Positions 23,620 to 34,823 are shown, numbered from the stretch's first letter. The stretch: 64,000 nt of DNA from Megamerina dolium (GCA_963854835.1 OY978525.1:71161128-71225127), one strand, 5' to 3'. Program-made: numbers and translations. The notes: generated from the sequence alone by a model not told the origin.

Positions 23620-24262
23620 CTAATTTCTTGGAAACTTTATGATATTACGCAGATAAGACTTGACAAGACGTCGCTTGTTGTCACAGCGTTGTTGAAGCAT
23701 TTCCCAGGCTCTAGCAAAATTGCTTTCTTGTACACTAACACTGCGAAGAACATTGTTGGCTTCGCCTAGTAATCCAGCTTTCAAGTAGTGCATACGTTGT
23801 ACATTAGACAAGCTGCCGTCATTTACAACACACATTAGAAATATGTCTTTGAAGCTCAACCATTGCTGTAATGAGTCATAAAATTTTTGTAGTTCAATTT
23901 TTGGCAAGACTAACGTCGCTGCATGTGTAATTCAGCATGGTTGTTGCATGATGTTCACTACCGCGATTGTCGAATTCGTCGATTTCTTCATGAAATTTAC
24001 ATAATGCTTTGCAATATGCTGATTCGATAGTCGTAAAACGTGTCTCTCCCAATATCATCTCAATCTGGTCCTCTTCGCCAGCAGCAACGTCTGCGACAGA
24101 GATTTCATCACAAAAGTCATTGTAGCGCTTCCAATAGTCAGACAATAGATTCCGCCTTGCCACAAGTAAACCTTTCGTTCTTTTTTGTTCCGACACCTTT
24201 TTAGTGTTTACAGCAAAATTATGAATAACCCTAGTCAGAGCTTCTTCGTTTTCCGCCGACAT
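23620..24262 (-). pseudogene. BEL/Pao gag
   Basis: Two overlapping frames give a near-complete gag. The N-terminus starts MSAENEEALTRVIHNF at 24262, with helices typical of the family (LLSDYWKRYNDFCDEI). After a small frameshift near 23900 comes LPKIELQKFYDSLQQWLSFKDIF (read from 23907), RMHYLKAGLLGEA, and FARAWEMLQQRCDNKRRLV. This is the conserved BEL gag pattern of pro-Ile-Glu-Leu, Trp-x-Phe-x-Asp and AW..L..RC.N+R. It forms the capsid of the retrotransposon. LTRs were sought upstream (24263-24420) and downstream (20000-20137) and not recognised. Confidence 0.85.
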
Positions 24263-24421
24263 TGTTGTTATTTCTTCGATAGCTCAGACTTTAATTAACT
24301 TTGTTATATAAATGTACTCACAGTGTCACTTGAATGTTCCGCTGAATCCATGTTGTTGCCTAGATGTTCGTTTCTCAACTGCGGTGGATGGACGCGAGTT
24401 CAAACCGGTAAGTTCAAGTTC

Positions 24422-24953
24422 TGATGGTGCAACTAGTCACGAACGTACCGCCCGTACGTACGAACAAAAATTTGTCAAAAGTTATGCCCGTAGCGGCAAC
24501 GGAGAAATCGACTGTTATTTCTTATATACATACATAACAATCTTGCCATGTATTACTGTGCGTGCATGCTTTTAATCACACTTACCATTTTCATGATCAA
24601 GTTTCATAATATAAATGTTAGAAACTAAAAAAAAATTAATATACGTGAAATATATTTTAATAAATAACTAAACACGATGATAGTTTTGATTAATTTAAAA
24701 AAAAAACTAAACTTTTTAGGTTATTTCTTATTTATATGTAAAAGTCCAATCTGGCAACATTGTACTCATAGAAAGCGATTAGCTGACACGGTTTTACGTA
24801 AAAAATCAAATTGCTGTTGATTCTTCCGCTACGGGTAACGGCTGCGTCAGCGTCATACGGTGGTGAGTTTTCGTTAACACGACATTCCCATAAGATAGGT
24901 CGTGTCAGCTGACACGTTCTATGGTTTTACGTTCGTGGCTAGTTGCACCATGA
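24422..24953. mobile_element. 526-bp MITE with 23-bp inverted ends and TGA duplication
   Basis: Body 24425-24950. The inverted ends begin TGGTGCAACTAG, then a T or C, then CACGAACGTA. A TGA flanks each side (24422-24424 and 24951-24953). A 3-bp duplication suits PIF/Harbinger-type or related DNA transposons. The interior is non-coding, with internal palindromic CGTGTCAGCTGACACG. A fragment of the same family is present at about 31712-31868. Non-autonomous. Confidence 0.85.
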
Positions 24954-25064
24954 TACACACTTACTGTGTATGTGTAAGTCTTTTATTATCCTCTCTTTCT
25001 GTTTGTCAGTTTCATATTTGAATCTAACCGTTTGCTTTCTTGGAAAGCCACAGGGTTGCTTTTT

Positions 25065-25830
25065 TTAGATTCCTGTGTTCTTGAACACATGAACAGCCAC
25101 AGGGTTTCTTTCGACATTCTTGTAATGTTGAGCATACTCCCCGCCGCTAACGGAATGATATGCTATGATTCCCGCTGCACTGGAATTTTCCACAGCTTTT
25201 GAATCGGTCGCCGATGTCCTCTGCCGTTGAATCTTACCGTAGCGTTTCGCACCAGCCCATCCAAATATGGATGCACCACTTTGATTCTTCCAAGCGGTCA
25301 TTTTGACGGCGAGCATCGGTCATCTTTTATCAACACTATATCACCGACCTTCAGGTTTTCTTGACCTTCCGTCCATTTCCAAAATACGGAAATGCTTTGT
25401 TTTGTTCCCGTACAAAGCATTTCCTTATTCTGTTGAGTTGAATGGACCTTGGTTGATCACGTGGTCGAGTGCTTCCGGGACGTAGACCTGTCCAATCTTG
25501 GGAAGATGTATTCGTCAGTCCATTGCCCCCAAAATTGCTGTTTCAGCTTTTGTAGCAATTCGCACCTAGTGATTCGGTTCGAGGGCTTTCGTGAAACATC
25601 CACTTCAGGTGGAGCTACCAATGGTTCTCCAATCAAAAAGTACCCCAGTGTAAGTGATAATTCGTGTTGTGGTTCGTTATGCATTCTTGTCATTGGCCTG
25701 GAGTTCAGGAAGGACTCCACCTCTGCCAACACCGTTGTTATTTCCTTGGAAGGAAGCCTGACATCTTCAATGGTTGATCTAATATGTCTCTTTGTAGACT
25801 TCACCGTTGCCTCCCAGATGCCTCCTTACC
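25065..25830 (-). pseudogene. BEL/Pao integrase tail fragment
   Basis: A second BEL lineage. Right to left: GSWEATVKSTKRHI (catalytic Glu region, about 25820-25780), LAEVESFLNSRPMTRM, LSLTLGYFLIGEPLVAPPE (about 25655-25600), QQFWGQWTDEYIF, then after a frameshift ENLKVGDIVLIKDDR near 25360-25310 and the terminal domain to 25065. The match to the integrase C-terminus plus DUF5641-like tail is clear; the core and everything upstream are absent. It differs enough from the 20-24 kb copy to be a separate element. Confidence 0.85.
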
Positions 25831-26809
25831 ACGAAACCACCGGTGTGATGAACTTGAACTCGGTGCCAGTTCTGTTTCATTCGTTCTCTTCAGCCATGCG
25901 TTGTAGCGTTTCTTCATAATTGATACTGCGCTGAATGATTTTATAAAAACAGCAACCATATATGCTGAGAATGTTTCTTTTTGGAACGATAATCATAGAG
26001 TATACAGGGAAAAATAATTGAGTTAATAAAAAAAGGGTCATAGAAAAATCGGCAAAAAAGAAAACGATCAAGTGGGATAAAAAAATGGCGAAAAAAACCA
26101 AATACAAACGGCTCTTTCACATTCCTGACAAAGGAATTACAACATATCGACTTACATAAGGATGGCCGATGCGAAATTCCAGAACATCCAGCGGCTCATT
26201 GAAAAGGGTATAAAAAAAGTGAAACGCCAGATCAACAACTGGCAGTGCTGGTGTCAATAGCTGTCAACTCTTTCCTATATTGACTTCAAAGAACTGAAAT
26301 TTTGCCCGGATATCATATTTGGTATTTCGCTAGCAATTTTAGATAATTGCTGTTGCATAGCATCTATGGCCTTTTCCCGTTTTTCCGATTAGAATAACTT
26401 GGATTTCTTGTATCCCACAAGCGTTCATTAATTTGCAGCAGAGTAATAAATTCTTCAGTTCTTCAGGTCTGCTCCACGAAAACACAATTTCTAAATAAAA
26501 TAATAAATTTAAAGTTATACAATTTTTTGCTTAACGAAAAAATTCTCTCAATCAGTACATACTCAGAATATAAAACAGAAATGTAAACGATCAACAATTT
26601 CATTGGAATCATACCAATAAATATTACTATTTATTACTAAATATTACTATTTATGGTCATCAAACCTCTACGTGGTGATGATAGCGAATCAGATTTCTCT
26701 CTATTACTATATTGTTTTTTGATTATACGCTTGTATTTATACATTCCTTCGAATTGTTGATGTGACTCAAAATTTCGTTGTGGACAAGATATCTTTGTAA
26801 ATCTCTAAT
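25831..26809. other. AT-rich spacer
   Basis: No gene or repeat recognised with confidence. It may include part of the unidentified relic that follows. Confidence 0.35.
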
Positions 26810-27360
26810 TAAAACTCAATATATTTTGTTGGACGTTTAAGGAATAATAAGTCAAACAACCTCGTTGTTAGTGGCAAAGTCTTATCACCAATATTTATTT
26901 GATCATTTATGAAGGTTGATTCAGCAAATTTCCAGTTCCCTTTTGAATCCTTATGTGGGCCATACAACTTATCTTTAATTTTTTATCTTGATTTAAAATT
27001 GATAGCTCTGATTGCAATGTTGACTGAACGCTATGTACAGTATCATATTGATCGCTACTCGTTTCATTGTTGACATCGTCATCATCATAATTAAAAGTAT
27101 AGCTTGTAAGAGTTGTTAGTTGACTTTTGTTATTGGTGTGCTAGACTCCATTTTTACAAATTTCTGTACAACTTCATCCTTATTAGCATTCTATATTTTA
27201 TCTTCATCCTTCATATTTACTTCATTTCTTTTGGTACTCGAAACTATCTGTTTTAATGGTTTTGTTATAGGTGAACATGTTTTTTCCAGATTATCCAGAG
27301 CATTTAATTCTTCTAATTTTAATGAAGTGAATTTTCGTTTGAGATAATTTCTGATCCGTA
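26810..27360 (-). pseudogene. unidentified coding relic
   Basis: On the - strand the frame from about 27358 to 27190 reads as ordinary protein (IRNYLKRKFTSLKLEELNAL, SSTKRNEVNMKDEDK), and near 26885-26820 there is LPLTTRLFDLLFLKRPTKY. These look like remnants of a real protein broken by stops. I do not recognise the family; a transposon protein is the likeliest source given the surroundings. Confidence 0.3.
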
Positions 27361-27379
27361 TAATATTTCTCTTGTCTTG

Positions 27380-27540
27380 TTCATTCAGGTTTCATGATCT
27401 GGCTACATCAGATCAGATGAGATAAGTAGTATTAGATCAGCTTAGCTATTATCAGATCAGGCCTAGTAGAACAAATCAGTGTTGGTATTATCAGATCAGG
27501 TCAGGTCAATTCAATCTGCTATAATGTACTAAAGTTGATT
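27380..27540. repeat. scattered TCAGATCAG repeats
   Basis: The motif TCAGATCAG or close variants (AGATCAG) occurs about six times in 160 bp, an imperfect simple repeat. Confidence 0.6.
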
Positions 27541-28157
27541 GTCAAATAGTTGAACATTTATATGTTAGATGAATAAAAACGTTAAAGCCGTTTTGATATC
27601 TAGCGCCACTAATAAAATCAACTTTGCTTATCACACAAATCCATATTTATCCTTCTAACATTCGCTATACATTTCCATAAACTTATCAAAATTCATATCT
27701 GCACCCGCATGATCATTGTATTATATATGCTTCATATGTAATCCATTTTGTTTAAACACAATAATCATGTTAGCATTATCACATTAAGTGCTTGGGTATT
27801 CTTGTGAATGATCATGCATGAAAATTTAATCTCAACAATTACATCACAAGTTGTAATTTTTCAATTTCACCATTATTTAAAATTCGTACTTCTCAAATTC
27901 GCTATATTCATAACAATTTATGCTTAATGTATGCTTATCATAATAATTACTATCGTAAGAGCAACAAATCCTTATTTGATCATCTCCATAATCTAGCAGA
28001 AAATACCTATAAAATATTTTTTGGACATTCAATAATTCCAGCTATGTCCATTTCTTTCCTTATTAATTCTTGCCTGCATGCTTCAATTACTTCCGTCACT
28101 GAATAATAAACTTATCATCATATAGCGCTTCATATTTCTTTAAACTGCGATCGTTTA
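27541..28157. other. AT-rich spacer
   Basis: Nothing recognised. Confidence 0.4.
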
Positions 28158-28165
28158 AGTACAAT

Positions 28166-30440
28166 CAGAGAACGTTTAATACCAGAGAAATCCTACTTTG
28201 GCTTTTGAGCTTAGTTCTGATTACAATATCAGGGTCACTTAAAAGAGTTGCAGTATACTGATATTTTAAAGAGATCAATGCCATGACCAGCTGAGCAAAT
28301 GCTGTAAATTAACATAGCTAATTACCATATATTGAAATAATATCACATAGTAAATATTTTTATGAATGAATTCTATATACATATGTATCAGAGTTGTAAA
28401 AGTGTGAAGTCATTTTCACTTTTAATTCTTTTATTTAAATTTTGAAAAGCTGAACTCCTTTTTTTCTAACATTCAGTGTGTGAAGTCTTTAGGCTGATAA
28501 AAATGAATGAGTTCTATTCGTTTTTCAATTCATGAATTGAAAAACCTAAAGAATTCACACAGAATTGAAATTTTGATGAATGCAGCAGCAGATGGCTGCA
28601 GCCTAAAAAAATGGGAGTGGCGATATCCATTCAGTAGCAAGCTGACAGCCTTACTTCTTCTTCCCGTTTTGTTGTTTACAAAAGCTCTGTATGGTGGTTG
28701 GATCTTTCATTTTTGGGTTGCCATTGGCTTATATTAAATATAAAGAAAGTATTAAATGCAAAAATTATAGAAGTTTTAATTCGTATTACAACTTTTTTTA
28801 TCGTTTTTTCGTAATCTTTTTAATCAATTGAGAAGTAACGACTAGCATGTTTCTTCCTGGTAGTTTAACCTTCTTCAAGAATTCTACGTATATATACGCA
28901 TATTTATGTATAATGCGTAGATATATAATGATCCATTAATTTCTTCAAAGTGAATCTTGTGAGATAAATTGAAAAATGTGTTCAAAAGAAAATGAAAATT
29001 TAATTGATGAGAATTCTTCATCGCAAAGGCAACACATTGTTGAAGAATGGGAAGAACTATCCGATATTTGGTTTGATAGTCCTATTTCAGAAAAGTCTGC
29101 GTTAGCGGCATCAATGTTGAAGTCGTCACTAGAAGTACAGTACGTGCTTGAACAAGCTGTTGTAAAAGCTATTTTATATGACAAATTTTTTTCTATCATA
29201 TTTGTATTAATTTGTATATAAATTGAGCAGCTCGATTCAAAACACTACTTCAAGAAAAGTGGGGGAATTCTTGTGCGTTGTTACATATACAATACAAAAC
29301 TCCAAGGTACTGTGTGAGTTATATCAATTTTATTTATGTGAATAATAACAGCTGATTGGTTTTGTCATGGTATAATAACTCAAGGTAGAGCCATTGGGGA
29401 AAGTTCTCATGAATGAAGGAGAAAAAGTAAATAAAACAAAAACAAACACATGGGAAAAGAAGAAGATGTTGAAAAAAAAAAAAGCAAAAAACACACTTAC
29501 TTGACACTATAAAAAGCCAGTTTCTGACATATGACGCATCCAAGAAGAATTTTTTGTAGTTGCTCTACCTTCATAATAACACCATGGGTTTTGTTCCAAA
29601 GCAGCTATGCTTTTCATGGTAATAAATAATATCATATTTCCAGTATTTCAGAGTTTAAAAGAATTATAATATTGAATGAATTCATCATATTTTTAAGCTT
29701 TTCAAGAATGGGTTTGATATTTTTCAATTCCCATTCTTTACTGAATGGGAAAGTGTGATAATTTTAAGCTTTTGAGAATGATGAATGGTTCGCCTGTCAT
29801 TCTTTAACGATTTCGAAGCAAAAGGGTGCAGCCTCGTTGATGCAGCTTTTAAATGAATTAAGGGTGAGTGAATTCCGTAATGATTCAATTTTTTTAGAGC
29901 TCTGATATATATGTGGAATACAATTTTTTATGAAGAATTTTTACTATTATTATAAATGCATGTACATGCGTATGGAGCACTTACTATATAACATATGAGG
30001 TTTTTCACATATTATTTATTATTTTCATAATAAATTTGATAAAATTTCAGTAATTTTGACAAAGAAGGAAGCCGTAAAGGCATCGTTTTATCGAAGCACC
30101 CGATGCCGTGTATTAGGCAATCAGAAATATCAGTAATATCACGAAACAGAAAAGTAGTATGCAAACACGTTGTTGTTGCTCCTGATAGTAATTTCATTCC
30201 TTTCTTTGCTTTCAATACTTTTGCTCTGTTGTCACACAAAATAATAGACAGCCACGCATGCGAATTTTTGTTGTCGAAAGCACATGTAAATTGTATCGTT
30301 TAATAACGCAACAACAATTGGCATGCGTGGCTGTCTATTCCTTTATGTGACGGCAGAGCAAAAGCAGAGAAGGAATAAATTTACTATAAAGACCAACAAT
30401 AACGTGTTCGTTTGTTTAGATTCTAATTCACCAAAGACAC
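28166..30440 (+). mobile_element. palindromic hAT-like element, partial copy, split by an insertion
   Basis: Starts CAGAGAACGTTTAATACCAG at 28166, the same end as the element at 47765-54278. The left arm runs 28166-28388, is cut by another hAT-like element (28389-29904), resumes at 29913 and includes the landmark GAAGCACCCGATGCCGTG (about 30093-30110). It then enters a central inverted repeat with arms of about 100 bp (roughly 30166-30275 and 30305-30408, sharing GACAGCCACGCATGCG and its complement). The right arm found in the 47-54 kb copy is missing here. No open frame. Confidence 0.75.
28381..29912 (+). mobile_element. hAT-like non-autonomous element B, copy 1
   Basis: Body 28389-29904 (1,516 bp). 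The left end is CAGAGTTGTAAAAGTGTG and the right end, read inward, is CAGAGCTCTAAAAAAATTG. CAGAG ends plus an 8-bp flanking repeat with one difference (ATATGTAT at 28381-28388, ATATATAT at 29905-29912) fit the hAT superfamily. A small frame at 28976-29221 (starts MCSKENENLIDENSSSQ) is disrupted in copy 3, so it is probably not a working gene. A near-complete inverted copy lies at 30500-32040 and a truncated one ends at 39371. Confidence 0.8.
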
Positions 30441-30491
30441 AAACCAATAACAAATTAATATCCAAGACACACACCATAACCTAATAGAATA

Positions 30492-32048
30492 CCCTACACC
30501 AGAGCTGTGAAAGAATTGAATCATTACGGAATTCACTCACCCTTAATTCATTTAAAAGCTGCATTAACGAGGCTGCACTCTTTTGCTTCGAATTCATTAA
30601 AGAATGACAGACGAACCATTCATCATTCTCAAAAGCTTAAAATTATCACACTTTCCAATTCAGTAAAGAGTGGGAATTGAAAAATATCAATCACATTCTT
30701 CAAAGGCTTAAAAATATGATGATTTCATTCAATATTATAATTCTTTTAAACTCTGAAATACTGGAAATATGATACTATTTATTACCATGAAAAGAATAGC
30801 TGCTTTGGAACAAACCCCATGGTGTTATTATGAGCAACTACTGGCTGCGCGGTAGTGTGTTTCTTGTTTCATTTTTAACTTCTTCTTCTTTTCCCATGTG
30901 TTTGTTGTTGTTTTATTAATTTTTTCTCCTTTCATGAGAACTCTCTCCAATGGCTCTACCTTGTGTTATACCATGACAAATCAATCAGCTTAAGTGTGAA
31001 ATTTGATGTACCCTGCAGTTTTGTATTGCATATGTGACAACGCACAAGAATTCCCCCTTTTTTCTTGTAGTAGGATGTTGAATCGAGCTGCTCATTTTAT
31101 ATAAAAATTAATACAAATATGATACTATATATCAAAAAAATGTTTAGCGAACCTTTTCAATTACAGAAAAAAATATGCCATATAAAATGTCATAGCGTTT
31201 ATCAAATCAAATATCGGATAGCTTTCCCATTCTTTAATGATGTGTTGACTTTCCGATGAAGAATTCTCACAATCAATTAAATTTTCACTATCTTTTGAAA
31301 TTTTTGATTTTTAAATTTATCTAACAAGATTCACTTAGAAGAAATTCACGATTGAAAAGAAATTAACGGATCATTATATATCTACGCATTATACATAAAT
31401 ATGCGTATATATACGAAGAATTCTTGAAGGAGGTTAAACTACAAGGAACAAACATGCTAGTCGTTACTTCTCAATTTATTAAAAATATTAGTAAAAACAA
31501 ACAAAAAAAAAATTGTAATACGAAATAAAACTTTTATAAATTTTTGCATTTAATACTTTCTTTATATTTAATATAAGTCAATGGCAACCCAGAAATGAAA
31601 AATCCAACAACCATACAGAGCTTTTGTAAACAACAAAACGGGAAGAAGAAGAAAGGCTGTCAGCTTGCTACTGAATGGATATCGCCACTACCATTCTTTT
31701 TATGCTGCAACTAGCCACCGACGTAAAAACGTAGAACGTGTCAGCTGACACGACCTATCTTATGGGAATGTCGTGTTAACGAAAACTCACCACCGTATGA
31801 CGGTGACGTAGACGTTGCTCGGAGCGGAGAAAATCAATGCAATTTTGTATGTTCTTACGTACGTAATTCAGTGTGAATTCTTTAGCATTTTCAATTCATG
31901 AATTGAAAACGAATAGAACTCATTCATTTTTATCAGCCTAAAGATTTCACACACTGAATGTTAGAAAAAAAGATTGCAGCTTTTCAAAATTTAAACAAAA
32001 GAATTAAAAGTGAAAATTAGTTCACACTTTTACAGCTGTGTCCTACAC
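30492..32048 (-). mobile_element. hAT-like non-autonomous element B, copy 2 (inverted)
   Basis: Body 30500-32040, the reverse complement of copy 1 over nearly its whole length. The ends are CAGAGCTGTGAAAG and (read inward) CACAGCTGTAAAAGTG. The flanking 8-mers are CCCTACAC (30492-30499) and TCCTACAC (32041-32048), one difference. It carries an extra block of about 155 bp at 31712-31868 from a different MITE, absent from copy 1. Together the two inverted copies can fold into a stem of about 1.5 kb. Confidence 0.8.
31712..31868 (-). mobile_element. fragment of the TGGTGCAACTAG MITE inside copy 2
   Basis: Contains GTCAGCTGACACGACCTATC and the GGGAATGTCGTGTTAACG block shared with 24770-24950, plus one inverted end (GCAACTAGCCAC). 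Copy 1 of the host element lacks this block at the matching site (about 28560-28610), so it was inserted or exchanged into copy 2 afterwards. Confidence 0.7.
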
Positions 32049-32979
32049 ACACTCACAGTACAATTAATAGCCAAGACGCACACCGAGGACGTTATTGGAC
32101 CTCTGCACCTCTGTGCTCCACAATCATAACTACTTATTCGACCGTTTGAAAAAATAATCATTTTGATAGAAAGTTGCTTCGGCCGGGAGTCGAACTCACG
32201 GCCTACAACTCATGCACTAACCAACTTAGCTATCCACTTTCAGTATGGCGTTGTGTTATTAGAGTATTGGTAGTAACAGCGATCCTATTTTTGTATTGTG
32301 GACTGTAGAGTGAGTTTTCCAAGTGAGAATCTGCCTACCAATTGGTGAGTGTTAAAGATATGTTGCCGAAATGCTACACTTATGCAGCATACAAATTCTC
32401 AAATAATATTAATTGTAAATATCGTAAGCTACAATACAAAATATTGTAATGTAATTAGTATATCTTCATTTTTAAATACTCGTGTTATTATTTAATGATT
32501 TCTTACGATCTCTATAAAATTGAAAACAAAATGGAAACATTTATTCGTTAAAAATTTCGTCGCGTTTTGAAGGGTTAAACACGCCTTTGACGGAATTAAT
32601 TGAACAAAATTGATTTGTAAATAAATATTTAAAATAAGTCAGAATTTACCTTCTAATTAGAATATTAAATAGTTAACCCGTGTATCATACTTTTCCATGA
32701 AGTGCTTAAATTGGTGTTCTGCGGTATAAGTCGATACGGGTGAACGAAATCCAAATATAATGAATTTTATTTTAAGTAAAATGATTTTAAATAAAATGGT
32801 TTCCAAAAATATCCTTAGTACATCCTTGTATCCGTATGTGTATTGCGAATGGATGGCATGTGCATGCTTAAGGATATACACAAAATGCTTCAATTTAAAA
32901 AGATGCGAATATAATATTTACTTATATTTTTTAATAATGTTAGACGAAGTCTAGAGTTTATAATATCTAATTTTTACAG
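32041..32979. other. spacer with a tRNA-like sequence
   Basis: Apart from the tRNA-like block at 32160-32245 nothing is recognised. Near 32064, AATTAATAGCCAAGACGCAC resembles 30449 (AATTAATATCCAAGACACAC), suggesting a local duplication around element B copy 2. Confidence 0.35.
32160..32245 (-). ncRNA. tRNA-like sequence, probably a SINE head or tRNA relic
   Basis: On the - strand there is an A-box match (TAGCTAAGTTGG) and a B-box match (AGTTCGACTCC) about 35 bases apart. They are bracketed by GAAAGT and ACTTTC, which could pair as part of an acceptor-like stem. The arms otherwise pair poorly, so a working tRNA is unlikely. It differs from the head of the main SINE family here, so it may represent a second tRNA-derived family. 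Confidence 0.5.
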
Positions 32980-33153
32980 ATTAACGACAATAACTTACAG
33001 TGTAACACTGAAGGTGCCAGACATGATAGCACATTTTTTGCTGCATCCGATGCATATGGCAACTTTATAAACACACGGTTTTTTGACAAAGAAAACCAAT
33101 CGGAACAGTTTGTGCTTACCATTAGCTACATCATAAGGGTGTAGTCCAGAAAG
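32980..33153 (+). CDS. candidate host exon (unidentified)
   Basis: Bounded by CTAATTTTTACAG (acceptor, 32979) and CAGAAAG|GTAAGG (donor at 33154). The phase-0 frame is open for 54 codons with a natural composition (INDNNLQCNTEG, FFAASDAYGNF, FFDKENQSEQF) and ends in TAG at 33142-33144, 9 bases before the donor. It joins the candidate exon at 19448-19620 in phase if the 19621 donor is used. The stop so close to the donor suggests either an upstream open frame in the 5' part of the RGS transcript or the end of a separate short product. I do not recognise the protein. Confidence 0.4.
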
Positions 33154-33278
33154 GTAAGGTTAGTACTCTCGTAATTCTACTGTTTAATTAATATTGCATT
33201 AGTATACTTTAATGTACTAAATGTTAGTCATACGAGTCGTTTATGGAATTCATTTAGCTCTGACTTTTACAAAGCAGA

Positions 33279-33599
33279 ATGTCTTGCACGGTGTCGGAAT
33301 TGCCGTCGACGTGCCGACTTCGAGGTATGAGTTCTGCTACACAGAGTGTCCCCTCTGCTTGTATTGCATCTGGGGGTGATGGTAATGGCAACGGCGGCGG
33401 CACTGGTGTAAACACTGGTGGCATACATGTTGGCGGTTTATTAAGTACGACAAGTGCGTTGGGAACAACTACTGCACTATCGATGACGGGGACCAATACG
33501 AACATTGTTCTGTCTGAGTCGACATCGGCACCGTTACAGCAGCAACAATCACAAAAGCCATGCTGCTTTTGTTGGTGTTGTTGTTGTTCCTGTTCGTGG
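33279..33599 (+). CDS. dhit: RGS-Z/GAIP-type regulator of G-protein signalling, first coding exon
   Basis: A 107-codon N-terminal exon. The ATG at 33279 has A at -3 and an in-frame TGA just upstream. The first part is Ser/Thr/Gly-rich low complexity (GGDGNGNGGGTGVNTGG), then LQQQQSQKPCCFCWCCCCSCSW. The run CCFCWCCCCSCSW is the palmitoylated cysteine string that marks RGS17/19/20 in mammals and double hit in flies, which anchors these GTPase-activating proteins for Gi/o subunits to membranes. The exon ends TTCGTG|GTATGT (donor at 33600), splitting the Trp codon, where this gene class is expected to continue toward the RGS box. That box is not in this window. The symbol is assigned by motif only, so orthology is likely but unproven. 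Confidence 0.75.
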
Positions 33600-34823
33600 T
33601 ATGTTTAAAATTATGTGTGCTTTTTTATGTAGCATATGTACATACATATGTATGTACAACAATTAACACTTTTTTCACTTTCTTTTTTATCTCACATGAC
33701 ATTGTCCGATGGCATTGTGTGGTGATGCTACAAACAATTCGCATCTATAATTACAAACAAATTAAAATCAAATATAGGGCGAAATGGTAAGTAAAGCACA
33801 AATGTTGTAGATGTATGATATTGAAGATTTTAAAAACTTGTATTGTAGTACCATTTACATAGTAGCCATTTGTAAGAAAATTATGGTTGGTTCCAAACTA
33901 TGACTCATTTTGAATTCTTCAAATACAGAACCAGAGGCTGGCTGTTGCTTAACACACCGCATAAAGTTTAAATACATCATTATACTCTTTATACATTTTT
34001 TTTAAGTAAAAAATTGATATCATGAAAAAATGATAATCCGGTTTTAAACTATCGCAATTCTCGATTCTGTAACTGGTTAACGACAATTTTTGTTATCGTT
34101 AGCTAACTATAATTGTAGCTTGCAGTAGCTAATAGCTAATAGACAGACTGCAGCCCAATTCCGGATTACCGAGTTAATTCGAATTAACTCGGGCGTTAAC
34201 TGCAGCTAATCCGCATTAACTCTATGAGTTAATTCTCAAAATAAAAGAGGATTAGGGCAATTTGCGATGGCAACACTGCTGAAAATTTTCTATTGTGAAT
34301 TTTCCTGGATCCATTTCACAAAATATTAGGTCTGTTCGCTTATAAAAACTTTCAAAAATTGTTAACAGTTTTCAACATGAAAAGCGTTGGCGAACAAATA
34401 AATCCAGCTGTCAATTACAAACTGTGAATGTCAATTTACAAGTTTCTGAGAGTTTTCAGTTCACGTACTTCTTGTAGATTTTCTCATATCGTGAGTGACA
34501 GATGACGGAAATTGATAGTGACAGTAATGTAAGTGAGCAGACCTAATAAAATAGCATTCAGCCGTTTAGTTAATCCGCAATACTGCCGTCTGTCTAGGCT
34601 ATAATAGTCATGATTCAGTAAGGTATTTCAAGTTGCAAATATAGTTACGTTTTTAACTAAAAATATAGTGTTGTTTTATCTTTAATATGGCAACACTCCA
34701 TATTTTGAAGTTTTGATAAATTGATATATTTTTGTTGTAAAGTCCATAGAATGTGCATTTTTCTACAATTTCATTTTTCAAACTCATAAAAGGTGTTGTA
34801 TCTGGTTTGATACGCCATATTTT
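33600..34823 (+). other. intron of the RGS gene (inferred)
   Basis: Starts at the GTATGT donor. AT-rich and non-coding as far as I can see. It holds a small palindromic run (GTACATACATATGTATGTAC, 33639-33658). Confidence 0.5.

Noticed and set aside
20000..24420. LTRs for the BEL element
   Set aside because: Sequence before gag and after integrase was compared by eye and no convincing direct repeat was found; a MITE and other insertions disturb the edges.
27380..27540. TCAGATCAG cluster as a binding-site array
   Set aside because: Spacing is irregular and motif copies are imperfect; more likely decayed simple repeat.
28976..29221. 81-codon frame in element B as a gene
   Set aside because: Disrupted by a deletion in copy 3, no recognised domain, and non-coding elements of this size often have such frames.
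28158..32064. AGTACAAT at 28158-28165 and 32057-32064 as one duplication around the whole compound
   Set aside because: The sequence before the right copy does not end in the expected CGTTCTCTG terminus, so the match may be chance or the end may have been rebuilt. Not strong enough to claim.
33254..33505. Antisense Pro/Val-rich frame opposite the RGS exon
   Set aside because: Mirror of the Gly/Ser/Thr-rich coding strand; no splice or start support.
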